DNA from: Chloroflexota bacterium
Lineage (GTDB): Bacteria; Chloroflexota; Dehalococcoidia; SZUA-161; SpSt-899
Assembly: GCA_018725425.1 (NCBI GenBank)
Contig: QLUL01000002.1
Location: forward strand, 1-18,392
Length of the DNA stretch: 18,392 nucleotides
Reading direction: 5' to 3'
The notes beneath the pieces were generated by a model, which did not search any database, was not told the DNA's origin, and saw only the letters and a list, made by a program, of their open reading frames with translations. Below, in pieces: positions 1 to 7,467 of the stretch. Position numbers and translations under genes: made by a program. The first letter of the stretch is position 1; each line of letters opens with the position of its first letter.

Positions 1-68
1 AGCGATTCGCTATCAGGGAAGGCGGCCGGACGGTGGGCGCTGGTGTGATCACCAACGTCCCGGACTAA
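1..68 (+). CDS. tuf: Elongation factor Tu, 3' end only
   Basis: Only the last 21 codons are present. The frame beginning at base 3 reads RFAIREGGRTVGAGVITNVPD and ends at TAA 66-68. This is the conserved end of EF-Tu domain 3, the GTPase that delivers aminoacyl-tRNA to the ribosome. It is followed 27 nt later by rpmG, the common tuf-rpmG-secE-nusG order. The C-terminal tail after GAGV is family-variable. Confidence 0.95.
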   Translation, partial: RFAIREGGRTVGAGVITNVPD

Positions 69-95
69 GAATCTTATAATCCAAGTACGGGTGAA

Positions 96-266
96 ATGGC
101 AAAGAAGAAGGGAGAGGCTCGCATCACGACACATCTTGCTTGCACTCAGTGTAAGGAGAGAACGTACACTACATCCAAGAACAAGAGGAACGATCCGGGG
201 CGGTTGGAGCTAAATAAGTACTGCCCCCGCTGCCGTACGCATACTCAGCATCGCGAGGTCAAATAG
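96..266 (+). CDS. rpmG: 50S ribosomal protein L33
   Basis: This 56-residue protein begins [10 protein letters not shown] and ends HTQHREVK. It has two CxxC pairs, at Cys16/Cys19 and Cys43/Cys46, the zinc-ribbon form of bacterial L33. Length and the central [21 protein letters not shown] segment fit the family well. It lies between tuf and secE as in many bacteria. The ribosome-binding site is weak (GGTGA just before ATG 96), so translation may be coupled to tuf. The presence of all four cysteines suggests a zinc-loaded C+ form. Confidence 0.95.
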   Translation: MAKKKGEARITTHLACTQCKERTYTTSKNKRNDPGRLELNKYCPRCRTHTQHREVK

Positions 267-274
267 AGGGGACA

Positions 275-487
275 TTGAAGCGACGGGTTGAGGCAAAGAG
301 AGAGAAGCCTGGATTCAGGTTTGTAAGGAGCATCGTTGCCGAGCTGAGGAAGGTTGTCTGGCCCTCAAGGCAGGAGACCATCCGCCTTACGGTGATTGTG
401 CTGATTGTGACCGTCGTAATAGCGATGATGCTTGGGGTGATTGACCTTGCATTTGCCGAATTAGTGGAAATCCTAATAATAAGGTGA
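275..487 (+). CDS. secE: Preprotein translocase subunit SecE
   Basis: This 70-residue protein is the short bacterial SecE with one membrane segment (roughly residues 42-62). SecE clamps SecY in the SecYEG protein-export channel. The hallmark amphipathic motif AELRKVVWPSRQET precedes the membrane helix. The start is a TTG at 275 with a purine-rich GAGGGG just upstream; no ATG is available in frame before the conserved region. It starts 8 nt after rpmG and ends 6 nt before nusG, so it is in the same transcript. Confidence 0.93.
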   Translation: MKRRVEAKREKPGFRFVRSIVAELRKVVWPSRQETIRLTVIVLIVTVVIAMMLGVIDLAFAELVEILIIR

Positions 488-493
488 AGCTCA

Positions 494-1027
494 ATGGAAG
501 ATAACGGCAAGAGCTGGTATGTGGTTCACACCTACTCAGGGTATGAGCAGCGCACCAAGACCAATCTGGAGCATCGGGTTGAGTCTATGGATGTTCAGGA
601 TAAGATTTCCCGGGTTGTAGTGCCTACGGAAGATGAGGTCGAGATCAAAGGGGGACAAAGGCGCACTGTGGCCCGGAAGATACTTCCCGGCTATATGCTG
701 GTTCAGATGAAGATGGATGAGGAAAGCTGGTATGTGGTGCGCAATACGCCGGGGGTTACCGGCTTTGTGGCAGCGGGAAACCGGCCCGTGCCACTGGAGG
801 AAGAAGAGGTTGAAAAGATACTGAACCGGATGAAGACCGCTGTTCCCAAGATCAGGATCGGTTTCTCTAAGGGGGAGAACGTTCGCATAGTGGATGGACC
901 CTTTGCCGAGTTCATCGGTACCGTTGATGAGATCAACCTGGAGAAGGGTAAGGTAAGGCTTATGGTTTCTTTCTTCGGACGCGAGACTCCTATCGAGCTG
1001 GATCTATCCCAGGTGCAAACTATTTAG
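494..1027 (+). CDS. nusG: Transcription termination/antitermination factor NusG
   Basis: The 177-residue protein has the usual NusG layout. The N-terminal NGN domain (about residues 5-105) starts with [12 protein letters not shown] and binds RNA polymerase. A C-terminal KOW domain (about 124-177) contains [22 protein letters not shown] and contacts ribosomal protein S10 or Rho in studied systems. Length is normal, with no inserted domain. An AAGGTG ribosome-binding site overlaps the secE stop and serves ATG 494. The neighbours secE and rplK are the conserved ones. Confidence 0.96.
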   Translation: MEDNGKSWYVVHTYSGYEQRTKTNLEHRVESMDVQDKISRVVVPTEDEVEIKGGQRRTVARKILPGYMLVQMKMDEESWYVVRNTPGVTGFVAAGNRPVPLEEEEVEKILNRMKTAVPKIRIGFSKGENVRIVDGPFAEFIGTVDEINLEKGKVRLMVSFFGRETPIELDLSQVQTI

Positions 1028-1031
1028 AATC

Positions 1032-1481
1032 ATGGCAAAGAAAGTCAAGACAATCCTGAAAATTCAACTCCCGGCAGGTGGGGCCACTCCTGCTCCACCC
1101 GTAGGCCCCGCCCTGGGGCAGCACGGGCTCAATATCATGGCCTTCTGCAAGGACTACAATGAGCGCACTGCCTCACAAGCGGGATCGATTATTCCCGCCG
1201 AGATCACCATCTACGAGGACCAGTCCTTTACCTTTATCACCAAGACCCCACCGGTGACCGACCTGTTGAAAAAGGCCATAGGGGTGGGGAAGGGAAGCGA
1301 AAGCGCCAGGCTAAAGCCGGTCGGAAGGATAACCAGAGATAGAATCAGGGAGATCGCCGAGATAAAGATGAAGGACCTCAATGCCATTGATCTGGATGGT
1401 GCGATGCGGATAATCGAAGGTACCGCGAGAAGCATGGGCATCGAAGTATCGGATAATCCAAGTACTCTGGGTCCTCTCTGA
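1032..1481 (+). CDS. rplK: 50S ribosomal protein L11
   Basis: The 149-residue protein carries the L11 N-terminal domain ([20 protein letters not shown], proline-rich) and the C-terminal rRNA-binding domain ([20 protein letters not shown]). L11 binds the GTPase-associated centre of 23S rRNA. It is a few residues longer than the common length of about 141, ending [10 protein letters not shown]. The tail codons and stop sit inside a perfect 9-bp hairpin (1465-1488). It starts 4 nt after nusG. Confidence 0.96.
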   Translation: MAKKVKTILKIQLPAGGATPAPPVGPALGQHGLNIMAFCKDYNERTASQAGSIIPAEITIYEDQSFTFITKTPPVTDLLKKAIGVGKGSESARLKPVGRITRDRIREIAEIKMKDLNAIDLDGAMRIIEGTARSMGIEVSDNPSTLGPL

Positions 1482-1488
1482 CCCAGAG
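1465..1488 (+). promoter_or_regulatory. Hairpin across the rplK stop codon
   Basis: Bases 1465-1473 (CTCTGGGTC) pair perfectly with 1480-1488 (GACCCAGAG) around a 6-nt loop. The TGA stop of rplK (1479-1481) lies at the loop/stem junction. No U-run follows, so it is not a normal terminator. It could be a processing site or part of an L1/L11 regulatory region between rplK and rplA, but I see no diagnostic L1-site sequence. The role is unassigned. Confidence 0.5.
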
Positions 1489-1542
1489 TTGCGCCGTCGG
1501 GGTCAGGGACGTCGAAGTACGTGATACGGGGTAGAGACAATA

Positions 1543-2256
1543 ATGACAAAGCATGGTAAGAAATATCAGGAAGCAGCCAAGCTTGTGGATCAGGATAGAC
1601 TGTATAGCCCTCAGGAGGCTGTTGAGCTGGCCAAGAAAGCTTCCTTCACCAAGTTCGATGAGACCGTTGAGCTTCATTTCCGATTGGGGGTTGATCCTCG
1701 CCACGCCGATCAGCAGGTCCGTGGGGTGGCGACCCTCCCTAATGGGCTGGGCAAACAGGTGATGGTTCTGGTTTTCACCCAGGGGGAGGGAGAAAGGATT
1801 GCCAGGGGGGCGGGGGCGGATTACGTTGGCGCTGATGAGCTGATCAAGCAGATTGAAGGTGGCTGGCTGGGGTTTGATGTAGCTATCGCAACACCAGATA
1901 TAATGCCCAAAATAGGCAAACTGGGGAAGATCCTGGGGCGGCGCGGACTCATGCCCAATCCAAAATCGGGAACGATTGCCAATCCTGATGATCTCCCAAG
2001 GGTTATCAGTGAGGTGCGCCAGGGCCGGGTGGAGTTCAAGCTGGACAAAACCGCTCTGATACATCTTCCTATCGGCAAGGTAAGCTTTCCCGCAGACAAG
2101 CTTCTTCAAAACCTGTCCTCGGTGGTTGAGGCCATCCTTAGCGCAAAACCCAGTGGGTCCAAAGGAGAGTTCATCCGAAGCATCTCACTGGCAACATCGA
2201 TGGGGCCTGGCATCCGACTGGACCTCAAAACCACGCTTAGCTTGAGTGCGGGTTGA
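1543..2256 (+). CDS. rplA: 50S ribosomal protein L1
   Basis: The 237-residue protein begins [16 protein letters not shown] and contains family hallmarks: [18 protein letters not shown] near residue 40, and [20 protein letters not shown] near residue 125. L1 forms the mobile L1 stalk of the large subunit and in many bacteria represses its own operon. Length is standard. It follows rplK after a 61-nt gap. Confidence 0.96.
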   Translation: MTKHGKKYQEAAKLVDQDRLYSPQEAVELAKKASFTKFDETVELHFRLGVDPRHADQQVRGVATLPNGLGKQVMVLVFTQGEGERIARGAGADYVGADELIKQIEGGWLGFDVAIATPDIMPKIGKLGKILGRRGLMPNPKSGTIANPDDLPRVISEVRQGRVEFKLDKTALIHLPIGKVSFPADKLLQNLSSVVEAILSAKPSGSKGEFIRSISLATSMGPGIRLDLKTTLSLSAG

Positions 2257-2341
2257 ATAGGGCTTGCCATCCTAAACTCAAAACTCGGTAGATAGGGGGA
2301 ACAGAGGGAAATAGCCAAGTAGCGTAAGAAATCTACACCAG

Positions 2342-2475
2342 AGACAGTGGGTGCCAAGAACTTATCCTAACGGGCTCAAGGTTCAGGGTTCAAGGGTTAC
2401 CCCAACCGTGAACCTGACAACCTGACCAGGATAGATTCGAAAAGGCTTAAATGTGTGCCTGCCGAGGTGTTCCCG
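2342..2475 (+). promoter_or_regulatory. Ribosomal L10 leader of rplJ-rplL
   Basis: The 311-nt gap between rplA and rplJ contains two segments I recognise as typical of L10 leader RNAs: AGACAGTGGGTGCC near 2342 and CCTGCCGAGGTGT at 2458-2470, which can pair to close the leader. In studied bacteria such leaders bind the L10(L12) complex and repress rplJL. An unrelated inverted repeat (2377-2428) appears inserted inside the leader, and an intrinsic attenuator follows at 2501. The assignment is by motif memory; a covariance-model search is the proper test. I see nothing distinct at 2257-2341 beyond a short CTAAACTC/AAAACTCG stretch. Confidence 0.72.
2377..2428. repeat. Inverted repeat, GGTTC/GAACC type (family D)
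   Basis: The left arm reads AAGGTTCAGGGTTCAAGGGTTA and the right arm CCGTGAACCTGACAACCTGA; GGTT-GGTTC can fold back on GAACC-AACC with a small internal loop. The unit is about 7 nt. A related string (AACCGTGAACCTTGCAACC) occurs at 14999-15017, so it is a dispersed family. It interrupts the L10 leader of rplJ. Confidence 0.6.
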
Positions 2476-2500
2476 GTTTATACTTGAGGGTTAGACTGAG

Positions 2501-2534
2501 GAGTCCTTGTGCTGGAGCGCAGGGACTCTTTTTT
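2501..2534 (+). terminator. Intrinsic attenuator upstream of rplJ
   Basis: Bases 2501-2512 pair with 2517-2528 in a 12-bp stem (including three G-T pairs) closed by the tetraloop TGGA, followed directly by six T residues (2529-2534). This is a classical Rho-independent terminator located 33 nt before the rplJ start. Combined with the L10 leader, it suggests control of rplJL by transcription attenuation. Confidence 0.85.
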
Positions 2535-2567
2535 GAGCCTGGAACGCCTGCATGAGAGGAAGGGAAG

Positions 2568-3095
2568 ATGGTAAGGAAAGAGAAAAAAGCAGAACTGGTT
2601 GATCTAATAAGAGAAAAGCTTGTTCAGGCCGAGATCGTGATTGCCACCGATCATAGAGGACTCACGGTGGCTAAGATATCGGGGCTAAGAAATAAGCTGC
2701 GCCAACAGGGGGTCGAATACCGCGTGGTAAAGAACACCCTGGCAGGCTTTGCGGCAACCGCCGCTGGAAAGCCGGACCTCTCCAGGTTGCTCACCGGGCC
2801 AACGGCTCTGGCCTTTGGATATGATGATGTTATCCAGCCAGCCAAGTCATTGCTCGATTATCAGCGTTCTGCAGAGACGACCCTGATCATAAAGGGAGGG
2901 ATGCTTGCTGGGAAACTGCTGACGGCTGAAGATATCGTTGCCCTGGCTAAGCTTCCTCCCAAAGATGAGTTGATCGCCAGATTTGTGGGACTTGTACAAT
3001 CGCCGGTAAACAGATTGCTGATCACCTTGAATGGCAATCTGCAGAGCCTTATGGGAGTATTACAAGCTAGAATAAGACAGTTTGAAGGAGGATAG
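2568..3095 (+). CDS. rplJ: 50S ribosomal protein L10
   Basis: The 175-residue protein has the L10 fold. Its N-terminal rRNA-binding domain includes [32 protein letters not shown] and [14 protein letters not shown]. The C-terminal helix ([34 protein letters not shown]) is where L7/L12 dimers dock. A GAGGAAGGGA ribosome-binding site precedes ATG 2568. Its stop TAG (3093-3095) is one base before the rplL start, so the two are translationally linked. It is controlled by the leader and attenuator immediately upstream. Confidence 0.96.
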   Translation: MVRKEKKAELVDLIREKLVQAEIVIATDHRGLTVAKISGLRNKLRQQGVEYRVVKNTLAGFAATAAGKPDLSRLLTGPTALAFGYDDVIQPAKSLLDYQRSAETTLIIKGGMLAGKLLTAEDIVALAKLPPKDELIARFVGLVQSPVNRLLITLNGNLQSLMGVLQARIRQFEGG

Positions 3096-3096
3096 A

Positions 3097-3576
3097 ATGT
3101 CCGAAGATCAGAACATCGACACAGAAGCTGCCACAATCGAACCTGCCGGGGAGGAGAAGGCTAAGAGGAAATCGAGCGCTCCTGCCGCAAAGAAAACCCT
3201 CCTTAACAAGGATGAGTTGATTGGTGCCATCAAGCAGATGACCGTCATTGAGCTGGTTGATCTGGTAAAGGCGCTGGAGGAGGAATTCGGAGTCAGCGCT
3301 GCTGCTCCTTTTGCAGTAGCCCCATCCCCTGCTGCTGTCGAAAAGGCAGCTCCAGCCAAGGAACAGACCGAGTTCACCGTCATTCTCACCAGCTTTGGTG
3401 AGAGCAAGATCAACGTAATAAAGACGGTTCGCGAGCTAACTTCACTAACCCTGAAGGAATCCAAGGAATTAGTGGAAAGCGCCCCCAAAGCGGTGAAAGA
3501 GGGGGTCACTAAGGATGAGGCTATGGCTCTGAAGGGGAAGTTGGAAGCGGCCGGGGCCACTGCCGAGATCAAGTAA
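3097..3576 (+). CDS. rplL: 50S ribosomal protein L7/L12 with N-terminal extension
   Basis: L7/L12 forms the flexible stalk that recruits translation GTPases. The start is ATG 3097, which has an ideal AAGGAGGA site overlapping the end of rplJ; the upstream in-frame TTG at 3082 is unlikely. The protein is 159 residues against a usual 120-130. The extra length is an N-terminal acidic then Lys/Ala-rich segment of about 38 residues before the canonical [35 protein letters not shown] dimerisation domain. The Ala/Pro hinge and the C-terminal domain ([24 protein letters not shown] to the end) are normal. The extension is real in frame, since the ribosome-binding site lies before it. Confidence 0.95.
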   Translation: MSEDQNIDTEAATIEPAGEEKAKRKSSAPAAKKTLLNKDELIGAIKQMTVIELVDLVKALEEEFGVSAAAPFAVAPSPAAVEKAAPAKEQTEFTVILTSFGESKINVIKTVRELTSLTLKESKELVESAPKAVKEGVTKDEAMALKGKLEAAGATAEIK

Positions 3577-3578
3577 GC

Positions 3579-3690
3579 GGTCAGCCATCAGCGGTCAGCC
3601 ATCAGTGGTTAGCCTTAAGCACCTTAGAAGCACGTAAAACTTAAAACGCGACCACTAGGGCTGACTGCTGACTGTCAACTGCCGACTTAT
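3579..3690. repeat. Heptamer-based inverted repeat (family B) between convergent genes
   Basis: The left arm repeats GCGGTCA GCCATCA twice, then GTGGTTA. The right arm reads GCTGACT GCTGACT GTCAACT GCCGACT. The arms are mutually complementary in a degenerate way and the units are seven bases long. The spacer is AT-rich. It separates the convergent rplL and khpA stops and could act as a bidirectional terminator or transcript-stabilising hairpin. A second member sits inside tupC at 6608-6679. Confidence 0.75.
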
Positions 3691-3692
3691 AT

Positions 3693-3920
3693 TCAGACTA
3701 TCTCTAACGCGGCGCGAACATTTCGCTTTACCGCTACAATCCTTAGAAGTGTTCGAATTGCCCTGGCAGTCTGCCCCTGTTTGCCAATCACCCTCCCTTT
3801 GTCCTCCAGGGCAACCTCAAGCTTAAGGATGACTCCATCCTCACCAGGTTCTTCAGTGACCTTTACTTCATTGGGATTATCCACTATGGCTCTGGCAATA
3901 TACTCAACGAGTTCCTTCAT
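3693..3920 (-). CDS. khpA: KH-domain RNA-binding protein KhpA
   Basis: The 75-residue protein MKELVEYIARAIVDNPNEV... is a single KH domain with the RNA-contacting loop VIGKQGQTARAIRTLL (GKQG). It matches the KhpA/YlqC family, which in Gram-positive bacteria partners KhpB and influences cell envelope growth and mRNA binding. Its start overlaps the rpsP stop by 4 nt (ATGA), and the rpsP-khpA pair is a widely conserved arrangement. Length is typical. The stop abuts the family B repeat. Confidence 0.93.
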   Translation of the reverse strand: MKELVEYIARAIVDNPNEVKVTEEPGEDGVILKLEVALEDKGRVIGKQGQTARAIRTLLRIVAVKRNVRAALEIV

Positions 3921-4183
3921 TGTTTCTCCTCCGACTCAAATTTATCCCAAATACCCTGCTTGCGGAGCAGGCTTGTGACCGTTTCTGTTGGTTTGGCGCC
4001 TACCCTGAGCCACTTCAGCGCTTTGTCATGGTCTATGACCACCGTTGCCGGGTCGATCAGGGGATCGTAATGTCCGAGGATCTCAATAAAGGCACCGTCC
4101 CGAGGGGCTCGGGAGTCGGCCGCTACAATCCGGTAGCTTGGCCTATTTCGTCTGCCTGTCCGCTGAAGTCGTAATCTAACCAT
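3917..4183 (-). CDS. rpsP: 30S ribosomal protein S16
   Basis: The 88-residue protein begins MVRLRLQRTGRRNRPSYRIV, the defining S16 signature, followed by ADSRAPRDGAFIEILGHYDP and ALKWLRVGAKPTETVTSLLRK. S16 is an early 30S assembly protein. A GGAGAA ribosome-binding site lies 5 nt before ATG 4183. It is translationally coupled to khpA by ATGA. The usual companions rimM and trmD are not beside it in this window. Confidence 0.96.
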   Translation of the reverse strand: MVRLRLQRTGRRNRPSYRIVAADSRAPRDGAFIEILGHYDPLIDPATVVIDHDKALKWLRVGAKPTETVTSLLRKQGIWDKFESEEKQ

Positions 4184-4218
4184 TCGATTCTCCGTATCCT
4201 TTCTCTATTCGTTGTCGT

Positions 4219-4986
4219 TCACCGCAAACCATGCGGAGTCAACCGCTTTAGGGGGGTTTCAGGGGGAGAATCCCCCTGATGATCCTGGTGCTCAAGTATC
4301 ACCCGGGCATCCGCTGCTATCGCTCCATCGGCATAAGCAAATATCGGATTGAGGTCCAGCTCCTTGATCTCAGGTGCGCCTTCGATAAAACTGGAAAGCT
4401 TCAGCAGCGTATCCTCCAGGGCGGTGATATCGGCGGGCTCTTGTCCTCGATACCCCTGGAGCACCGGATAGCCTTTTATCTCCTGGATCATTTGCCTGGC
4501 ATCCCTCCGTACGATGGGAACGATGCGGAAAGAGACATCCTTGAGCACCTCAACGAAGACCCCACCAAGTCCAAACATGAGCACCGGGCCAAACTGGGCA
4601 TCTTTGGCCATTCCCATTATCACCTCTACCCCGGCAGGCGACATCCTCTGGACCGAGACACCGAATACCTTTGACTTGGGGGCTTTCTGCTTTATGGAGG
4701 CCATAATCTCGCTGTAGGCTCTCCCCACTGCGGCGACATTGCTGAGGCCCAGCTTGACACCTCCACTGTCGCTCTTATGGATGATGTCCGGAGAGACTAT
4801 CTTTAGCACTACCGGGAAACCCATCTCCCTGGCTATTGAAATAGCCTCTTTCTTTGTCCTGGCTAATCGGGATTCCACAACCTCTATTCCCGCTTCACTG
4901 ATAATCTCTTTGGATTCGACTTCGGTCAGGGATGTTCTTCCATCCTTCCTCGCCGCGGTGATGATATCATTTCGCTTGCTCACCAT
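4219..4986 (-). CDS. ADP-forming acyl-CoA synthetase, beta (ATP-grasp) subunit
   Basis: The sequence matches the ATP-grasp subunit of ADP-forming acetate/acyl-CoA ligases (ATP_grasp_5), which make ATP from acyl-CoA, ADP and phosphate in fermentative organisms. Recognisable motifs are GFPVVLKIVSPDIIHKSDSGGVKLGL, EVIMGMAKDAQFGPVLMFGLGGVFVEVLKD, the QGYRGQEPADI segment and the terminal ELDLNPIFAY..IAADARVILE. No alpha (CoA-binding) subunit is adjacent, so it is an orphan here. The start is uncertain: ATG 4995, ATG 4986 and GTG 4983 are all close to a GGAGG at 4989-4993, and GTG 4983 has the best spacing. After the normal end (ARVILE) there is a tail of about 23 residues encoded by a palindromic repeat. 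Confidence 0.88.
   Translation of the reverse strand: MVSKRNDIITAARKDGRTSLTEVESKEIISEAGIEVVESRLARTKKEAISIAREMGFPVVLKIVSPDIIHKSDSGGVKLGLSNVAAVGRAYSEIMASIKQKAPKSKVFGVSVQRMSPAGVEVIMGMAKDAQFGPVLMFGLGGVFVEVLKDVSFRIVPIVRRDARQMIQEIKGYPVLQGYRGQEPADITALEDTLLKLSSFIEGAPEIKELDLNPIFAYADGAIAADARVILEHQDHQGDSPPETPLKRLTPHGLR
4222..4290. repeat. Palindromic element encoding the C-terminal tail of the ATP-grasp gene
   Basis: Bases 4260-4266 (CAGGGGG) pair with 4272-4278 (CCCCCTG), next to a GGGGGGTTTC stretch. The surrounding 70 bases encode the residues after the expected end of the ATP-grasp protein (tail SPPETPLKRLTPHGLR). The combination looks like an inserted short repeat that captured the stop codon; the exact borders are my estimate. 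Confidence 0.5.
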
Positions 4987-4997
4987 TGCCTCCATCT

Positions 4998-5076
4998 GAG
5001 TTTAGAGTATCGAGTATTGAGTTTCGAGGAGGGGAGAGGGGGGAGGCCTCAATGCTCACAAACCCAAAACTCGACT
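4998..5076. repeat. Heptamer-based inverted repeat (family C) between dnaN and the ATP-grasp gene
   Basis: The left arm is four seven-base units: GAGTTTA GAGTATC GAGTATT GAGTTTC. After a purine-rich centre (GGGGAGAGGGGGGAGG), the right arm has CAATGCTC and CAAAACTCG, the approximate complement. It fills nearly all of the gap and ends at the dnaN stop codon. Confidence 0.7.
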
Positions 5077-6200
5077 TACCATTGTACGAACATCGGCATG
5101 ATAACCTGAATCCAGTCGCCGTCCCCCATGGGGCGAAAGACCCCCGGGCTTGAGGGATTGGTGATCTCCAGCACCACCTGTTCATCCTCCATAACGCTAA
5201 ACACGTCCATCAGATACTTGCTGTTAAAGGCGATCTTGGCCTCATCGCCCTCTATCACGGCCTCGATTTCCCCCAGGTTGTCCCCCACCTCCTCCGCCCG
5301 AGCTGAGATGGTGATCCTCGATGGCTCCACCGCCGAACGCGTCATGAAGAGCCGCACAATGCCGCTGCCATCCCGGGCAAAGATCGAGGCACTCCTGGTC
5401 GCCCGAAGGAATTCCTCGACATTGACCACGGCCCTGGTGGTGTAGCTCTGGGGGATCAACTGGTTATAATTGGGGAAGGTGCCTTGAATCAACTGAGAAA
5501 CTATCTCCACATTCTTGAGACGGAAGAGTATCTGTTTCCTTTGGGGATCGATTGTTAACTCAACAGGATCCTCCTGATCCTTGAGCAGCCGGTCCAGCTC
5601 TCTCAGGGACCTCGCCGGGATGATGATGCTCACTTCCTCAGCAACCGGGGCAGCCAAAGTCAGATTATGCACTGCCAATCGGAACCCATCGGCGGCCGCC
5701 AGGGTGAGCTTGTCGCCGGAGAATTGCGCATAACCACCGGTGAGCACCGGTCTAGAATCATCCGTCGCCGCAGCGAAAACAACCTGCGTTATGGCAGTTC
5801 GCAGCGGACGGGCATCTACTCTTGTGGTTATTCCCTCACCGATCTCAGGAATCGGGGGGAACTCATCGGCCTTCTGCCCACTGATACGAGCCTCAGATCT
5901 GGCGCACTTTAGCTCCATAGTGCCGGAGGCGACACTTATATCGATTCTCTCGCCCGGCAGGGAGTTCACAAAATCGGTCAGCAGCCCTGCGGGCACTGCG
6001 ATAGCCCCCTCCTGTTCGATCTGAGCCCCGATCCAGCAGCTAATGGCGATCTCCAGATTGGTGGCTGCCAGTTTAAGACGTGACTGGTCCGAGCTAATAA
6101 GAACGTGGGTGGTAATAGGCAAGGTGGTCCTGCTAGTTGTTATTCTTCCTACTACCCCCAACCCGCGGCTTAGATTTTCTTGAAGACAAGATATCTGCAT
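5076..6200 (-). CDS. dnaN: DNA polymerase III sliding clamp (beta subunit)
   Basis: The 374-residue protein is the beta clamp that tethers replicative polymerase to DNA. Recognisable features are MQISCLQENLSRGLGVVGR, TLPITTHVLISSD, PVLTGGYAQFSGDKLTLAAADGFRLAV (domain 2), QGTFPNYNQLIPQ (domain 3) and the terminal VIMPMFVQW, equivalent to the MPMR end in other clamps. The start is ATG 6200, which has GGAGGGGG upstream; an upstream in-frame extension to 6248 lacks a ribosome site. No dnaA or recF lies beside it, so this is not an obvious replication-origin neighbourhood. Confidence 0.95.
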   Translation of the reverse strand: MQISCLQENLSRGLGVVGRITTSRTTLPITTHVLISSDQSRLKLAATNLEIAISCWIGAQIEQEGAIAVPAGLLTDFVNSLPGERIDISVASGTMELKCARSEARISGQKADEFPPIPEIGEGITTRVDARPLRTAITQVVFAAATDDSRPVLTGGYAQFSGDKLTLAAADGFRLAVHNLTLAAPVAEEVSIIIPARSLRELDRLLKDQEDPVELTIDPQRKQILFRLKNVEIVSQLIQGTFPNYNQLIPQSYTTRAVVNVEEFLRATRSASIFARDGSGIVRLFMTRSAVEPSRITISARAEEVGDNLGEIEAVIEGDEAKIAFNSKYLMDVFSVMEDEQVVLEITNPSSPGVFRPMGDGDWIQVIMPMFVQW

Positions 6201-6231
6201 CGATTGCCCCCTCCAGAAGTGTGTGGAAGAT

Positions 6232-6261
6232 AGTATACTACAAAACAATTACAAAATACAA
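6232..6261 (-). promoter_or_regulatory. Probable sigma-70 promoter of dnaN
   Basis: On the minus strand TTGTAT (6256-6261) and TATACT (6232-6237) are separated by 18 bases and lie 32 bases before dnaN ATG 6200. The -10 box is embedded in the palindrome TAGTATACTA. The match is good but has not been tested against other possible start points. Confidence 0.6.
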
Positions 6262-6276
6262 GTGCTACCCTTTGAT

Positions 6277-6344
6277 GGTTATAGGTTATGGGTTATAGGT
6301 AATGGGGGTTACGCCGTACCCCTATCACCTATTACCTCTTACCT
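6277..6344. repeat. Heptamer inverted repeat, family A copy 1
   Basis: The left arm GGTTATAGGTTATGGGTTATA is followed by GGTAATGGGG, the core GGTTACGCCGTAC and a right arm CCCTATCACCTATTACC. It lies between dnaN and tupC and supplies the tupC stop codon (TAA at 6339-6341). It shares its core with the copies at 7468 and 8279. Confidence 0.8.
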
Positions 6345-7463
6345 ACGAATGATGATATGGGCAGCCGTGGCCTTGAACGAGGCATAGACACGTTTACCGA
6401 CCTCTAGTCCCATCTCCTGGGCCGATATCCTGGTGATCAGCGCTACCAGGGGAAACCCGCAGCCCAGTTCAACACGGGCAAGCGGCCCCGACAAAAAGGC
6501 TGCCTTTATTTCCCCGGCATACGAATTCCGGGCGCTGCTTGAGGTCCTGGAGAGGGCTAGAGTGATATCCTCCGGCCTGATGCACACGTATACCTCCTCA
6601 CCGGCAGATAGTTGATAGTCGCCAGTCGCTAGCCCTCCTCCTCGACTGTCAACTGCTGACTGTCGACTGCTGACTGCCTGAATGATCTTTCCGTTAACGT
6701 CTACGCCAACGACCCCGCTCTCATTCCATCTGACGGTGCCCTTTATGATGTTCTCCATCCCGACGAATTCGGCCACCTGCATATTCTCCGGCCTAGCGAA
6801 AACCTCCCATGGTTTCCCTAGCTGCATGATTTCACCGTTCATCAGTACGCCTATCCGGTGTGCCAGTCGCTGTCCCTGAGCCATATCATGCGTTGCCATT
6901 ACTATGGTGACGTGGCGACTAAGGCGCATTATCAGACCTTCGATTATGTCCACGCTTCTGGGGTCGAGATTTGCCGTCGGCTCATCCAGTAACAGCACCT
7001 CGGGCTCGATTACCATCGCTCGCGCCAGGGCCACTCTCTGCATCTCCCCTCCCGACAGGATGGGTGCGTTTCTATTCTCGTACCCGGAAAGGCCAACCAT
7101 CTCCAGGGTGCTGGTGACCTTTTCATGAATGTCGCCCTTTCGCCTCACTCTCAAACCATATGCTACGTTGCTATAGACATTGGCGTTAAATACCACCGGC
7201 TTTTGAGATACCATTGCCATTCGCCGGCGAGTATTCAGCTTGATCCTCTCGCTCGCCCTTGTGGCATCCAGGCCGTCAAATAGCACTTTGCCACTGGTGG
7301 AGGTGTCGAGTAGATTCAGCAATCGCAAGAGCGTGGTCTTTCCGGAGCCCGTCGGTCCTATTATCGCCAGGGTCTCGCCTTTCTCAATTCTTAGACTGAC
7401 GTTTTTCAAGACCTCCGCCTTGCCATATCTCTTATGTAGTTCGCAGACCTCGATCAAATACAT
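6339..7463 (-). CDS. tupC: Tungstate ABC transporter ATPase TupC
   Basis: The 374-residue ATPase has Walker A GPTGSGKTT (36-44), signature LSGGEMQRVALARA (136-149), Walker B VLLLDEPTANLD (156-167) and switch THD (191-193). The C-terminal region from about residue 230 is TOBE-like, as in ModC/TupC/WtpC proteins. It powers import of tungstate (or molybdate) with TupB; the specificity is inferred from tupA. About 24 residues (262-285) are encoded by a heptamer repeat in frame between the two halves of the regulatory domain. Upstream of ATG 7463 there is no clear ribosome-binding site, only a family A repeat. The stop codon also comes from such a repeat. Confidence 0.88.
   Translation of the reverse strand: MYLIEVCELHKRYGKAEVLKNVSLRIEKGETLAIIGPTGSGKTTLLRLLNLLDTSTSGKVLFDGLDATRASERIKLNTRRRMAMVSQKPVVFNANVYSNVAYGLRVRRKGDIHEKVTSTLEMVGLSGYENRNAPILSGGEMQRVALARAMVIEPEVLLLDEPTANLDPRSVDIIEGLIMRLSRHVTIVMATHDMAQGQRLAHRIGVLMNGEIMQLGKPWEVFARPENMQVAEFVGMENIIKGTVRWNESGVVGVDVNGKIIQAVSSRQSAVDSRGGGLATGDYQLSAGEEVYVCIRPEDITLALSRTSSSARNSYAGEIKAAFLSGPLARVELGCGFPLVALITRISAQEMGLEVGKRVYASFKATAAHIIIRR
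6608..6679. repeat. Heptamer inverted repeat (family B) in frame inside tupC
   Basis: On the plus strand the right arm reads ACTGTCA ACTGCTG, then ACTGTCG ACTGCTG, then ACTGCCT. The left arm reads AGTTGAT AGTCGCC AGTCGCT. The centre is CCCTCCTCCTCG. Its length, about 72 bases, is a multiple of three, and the reading frame of tupC stays open through it, adding residues SRQSAVDSRGGGLATGDYQL. It belongs to the same family as 3579-3690. Confidence 0.75.
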
Positions 7464-7467
7464 AATT

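Noticed and set aside
1378..2109. Long open frame on the minus strand opposite rplK/rplA
   Set aside because: It is the antisense shadow of clearly conserved ribosomal protein genes, has no recognisable domain and no ribosome-binding site.
5076..6200. Replication origin next to dnaN
   Set aside because: There is no dnaA, recF or cluster of DnaA-box-like nonamers nearby; the gaps are filled by repeats.
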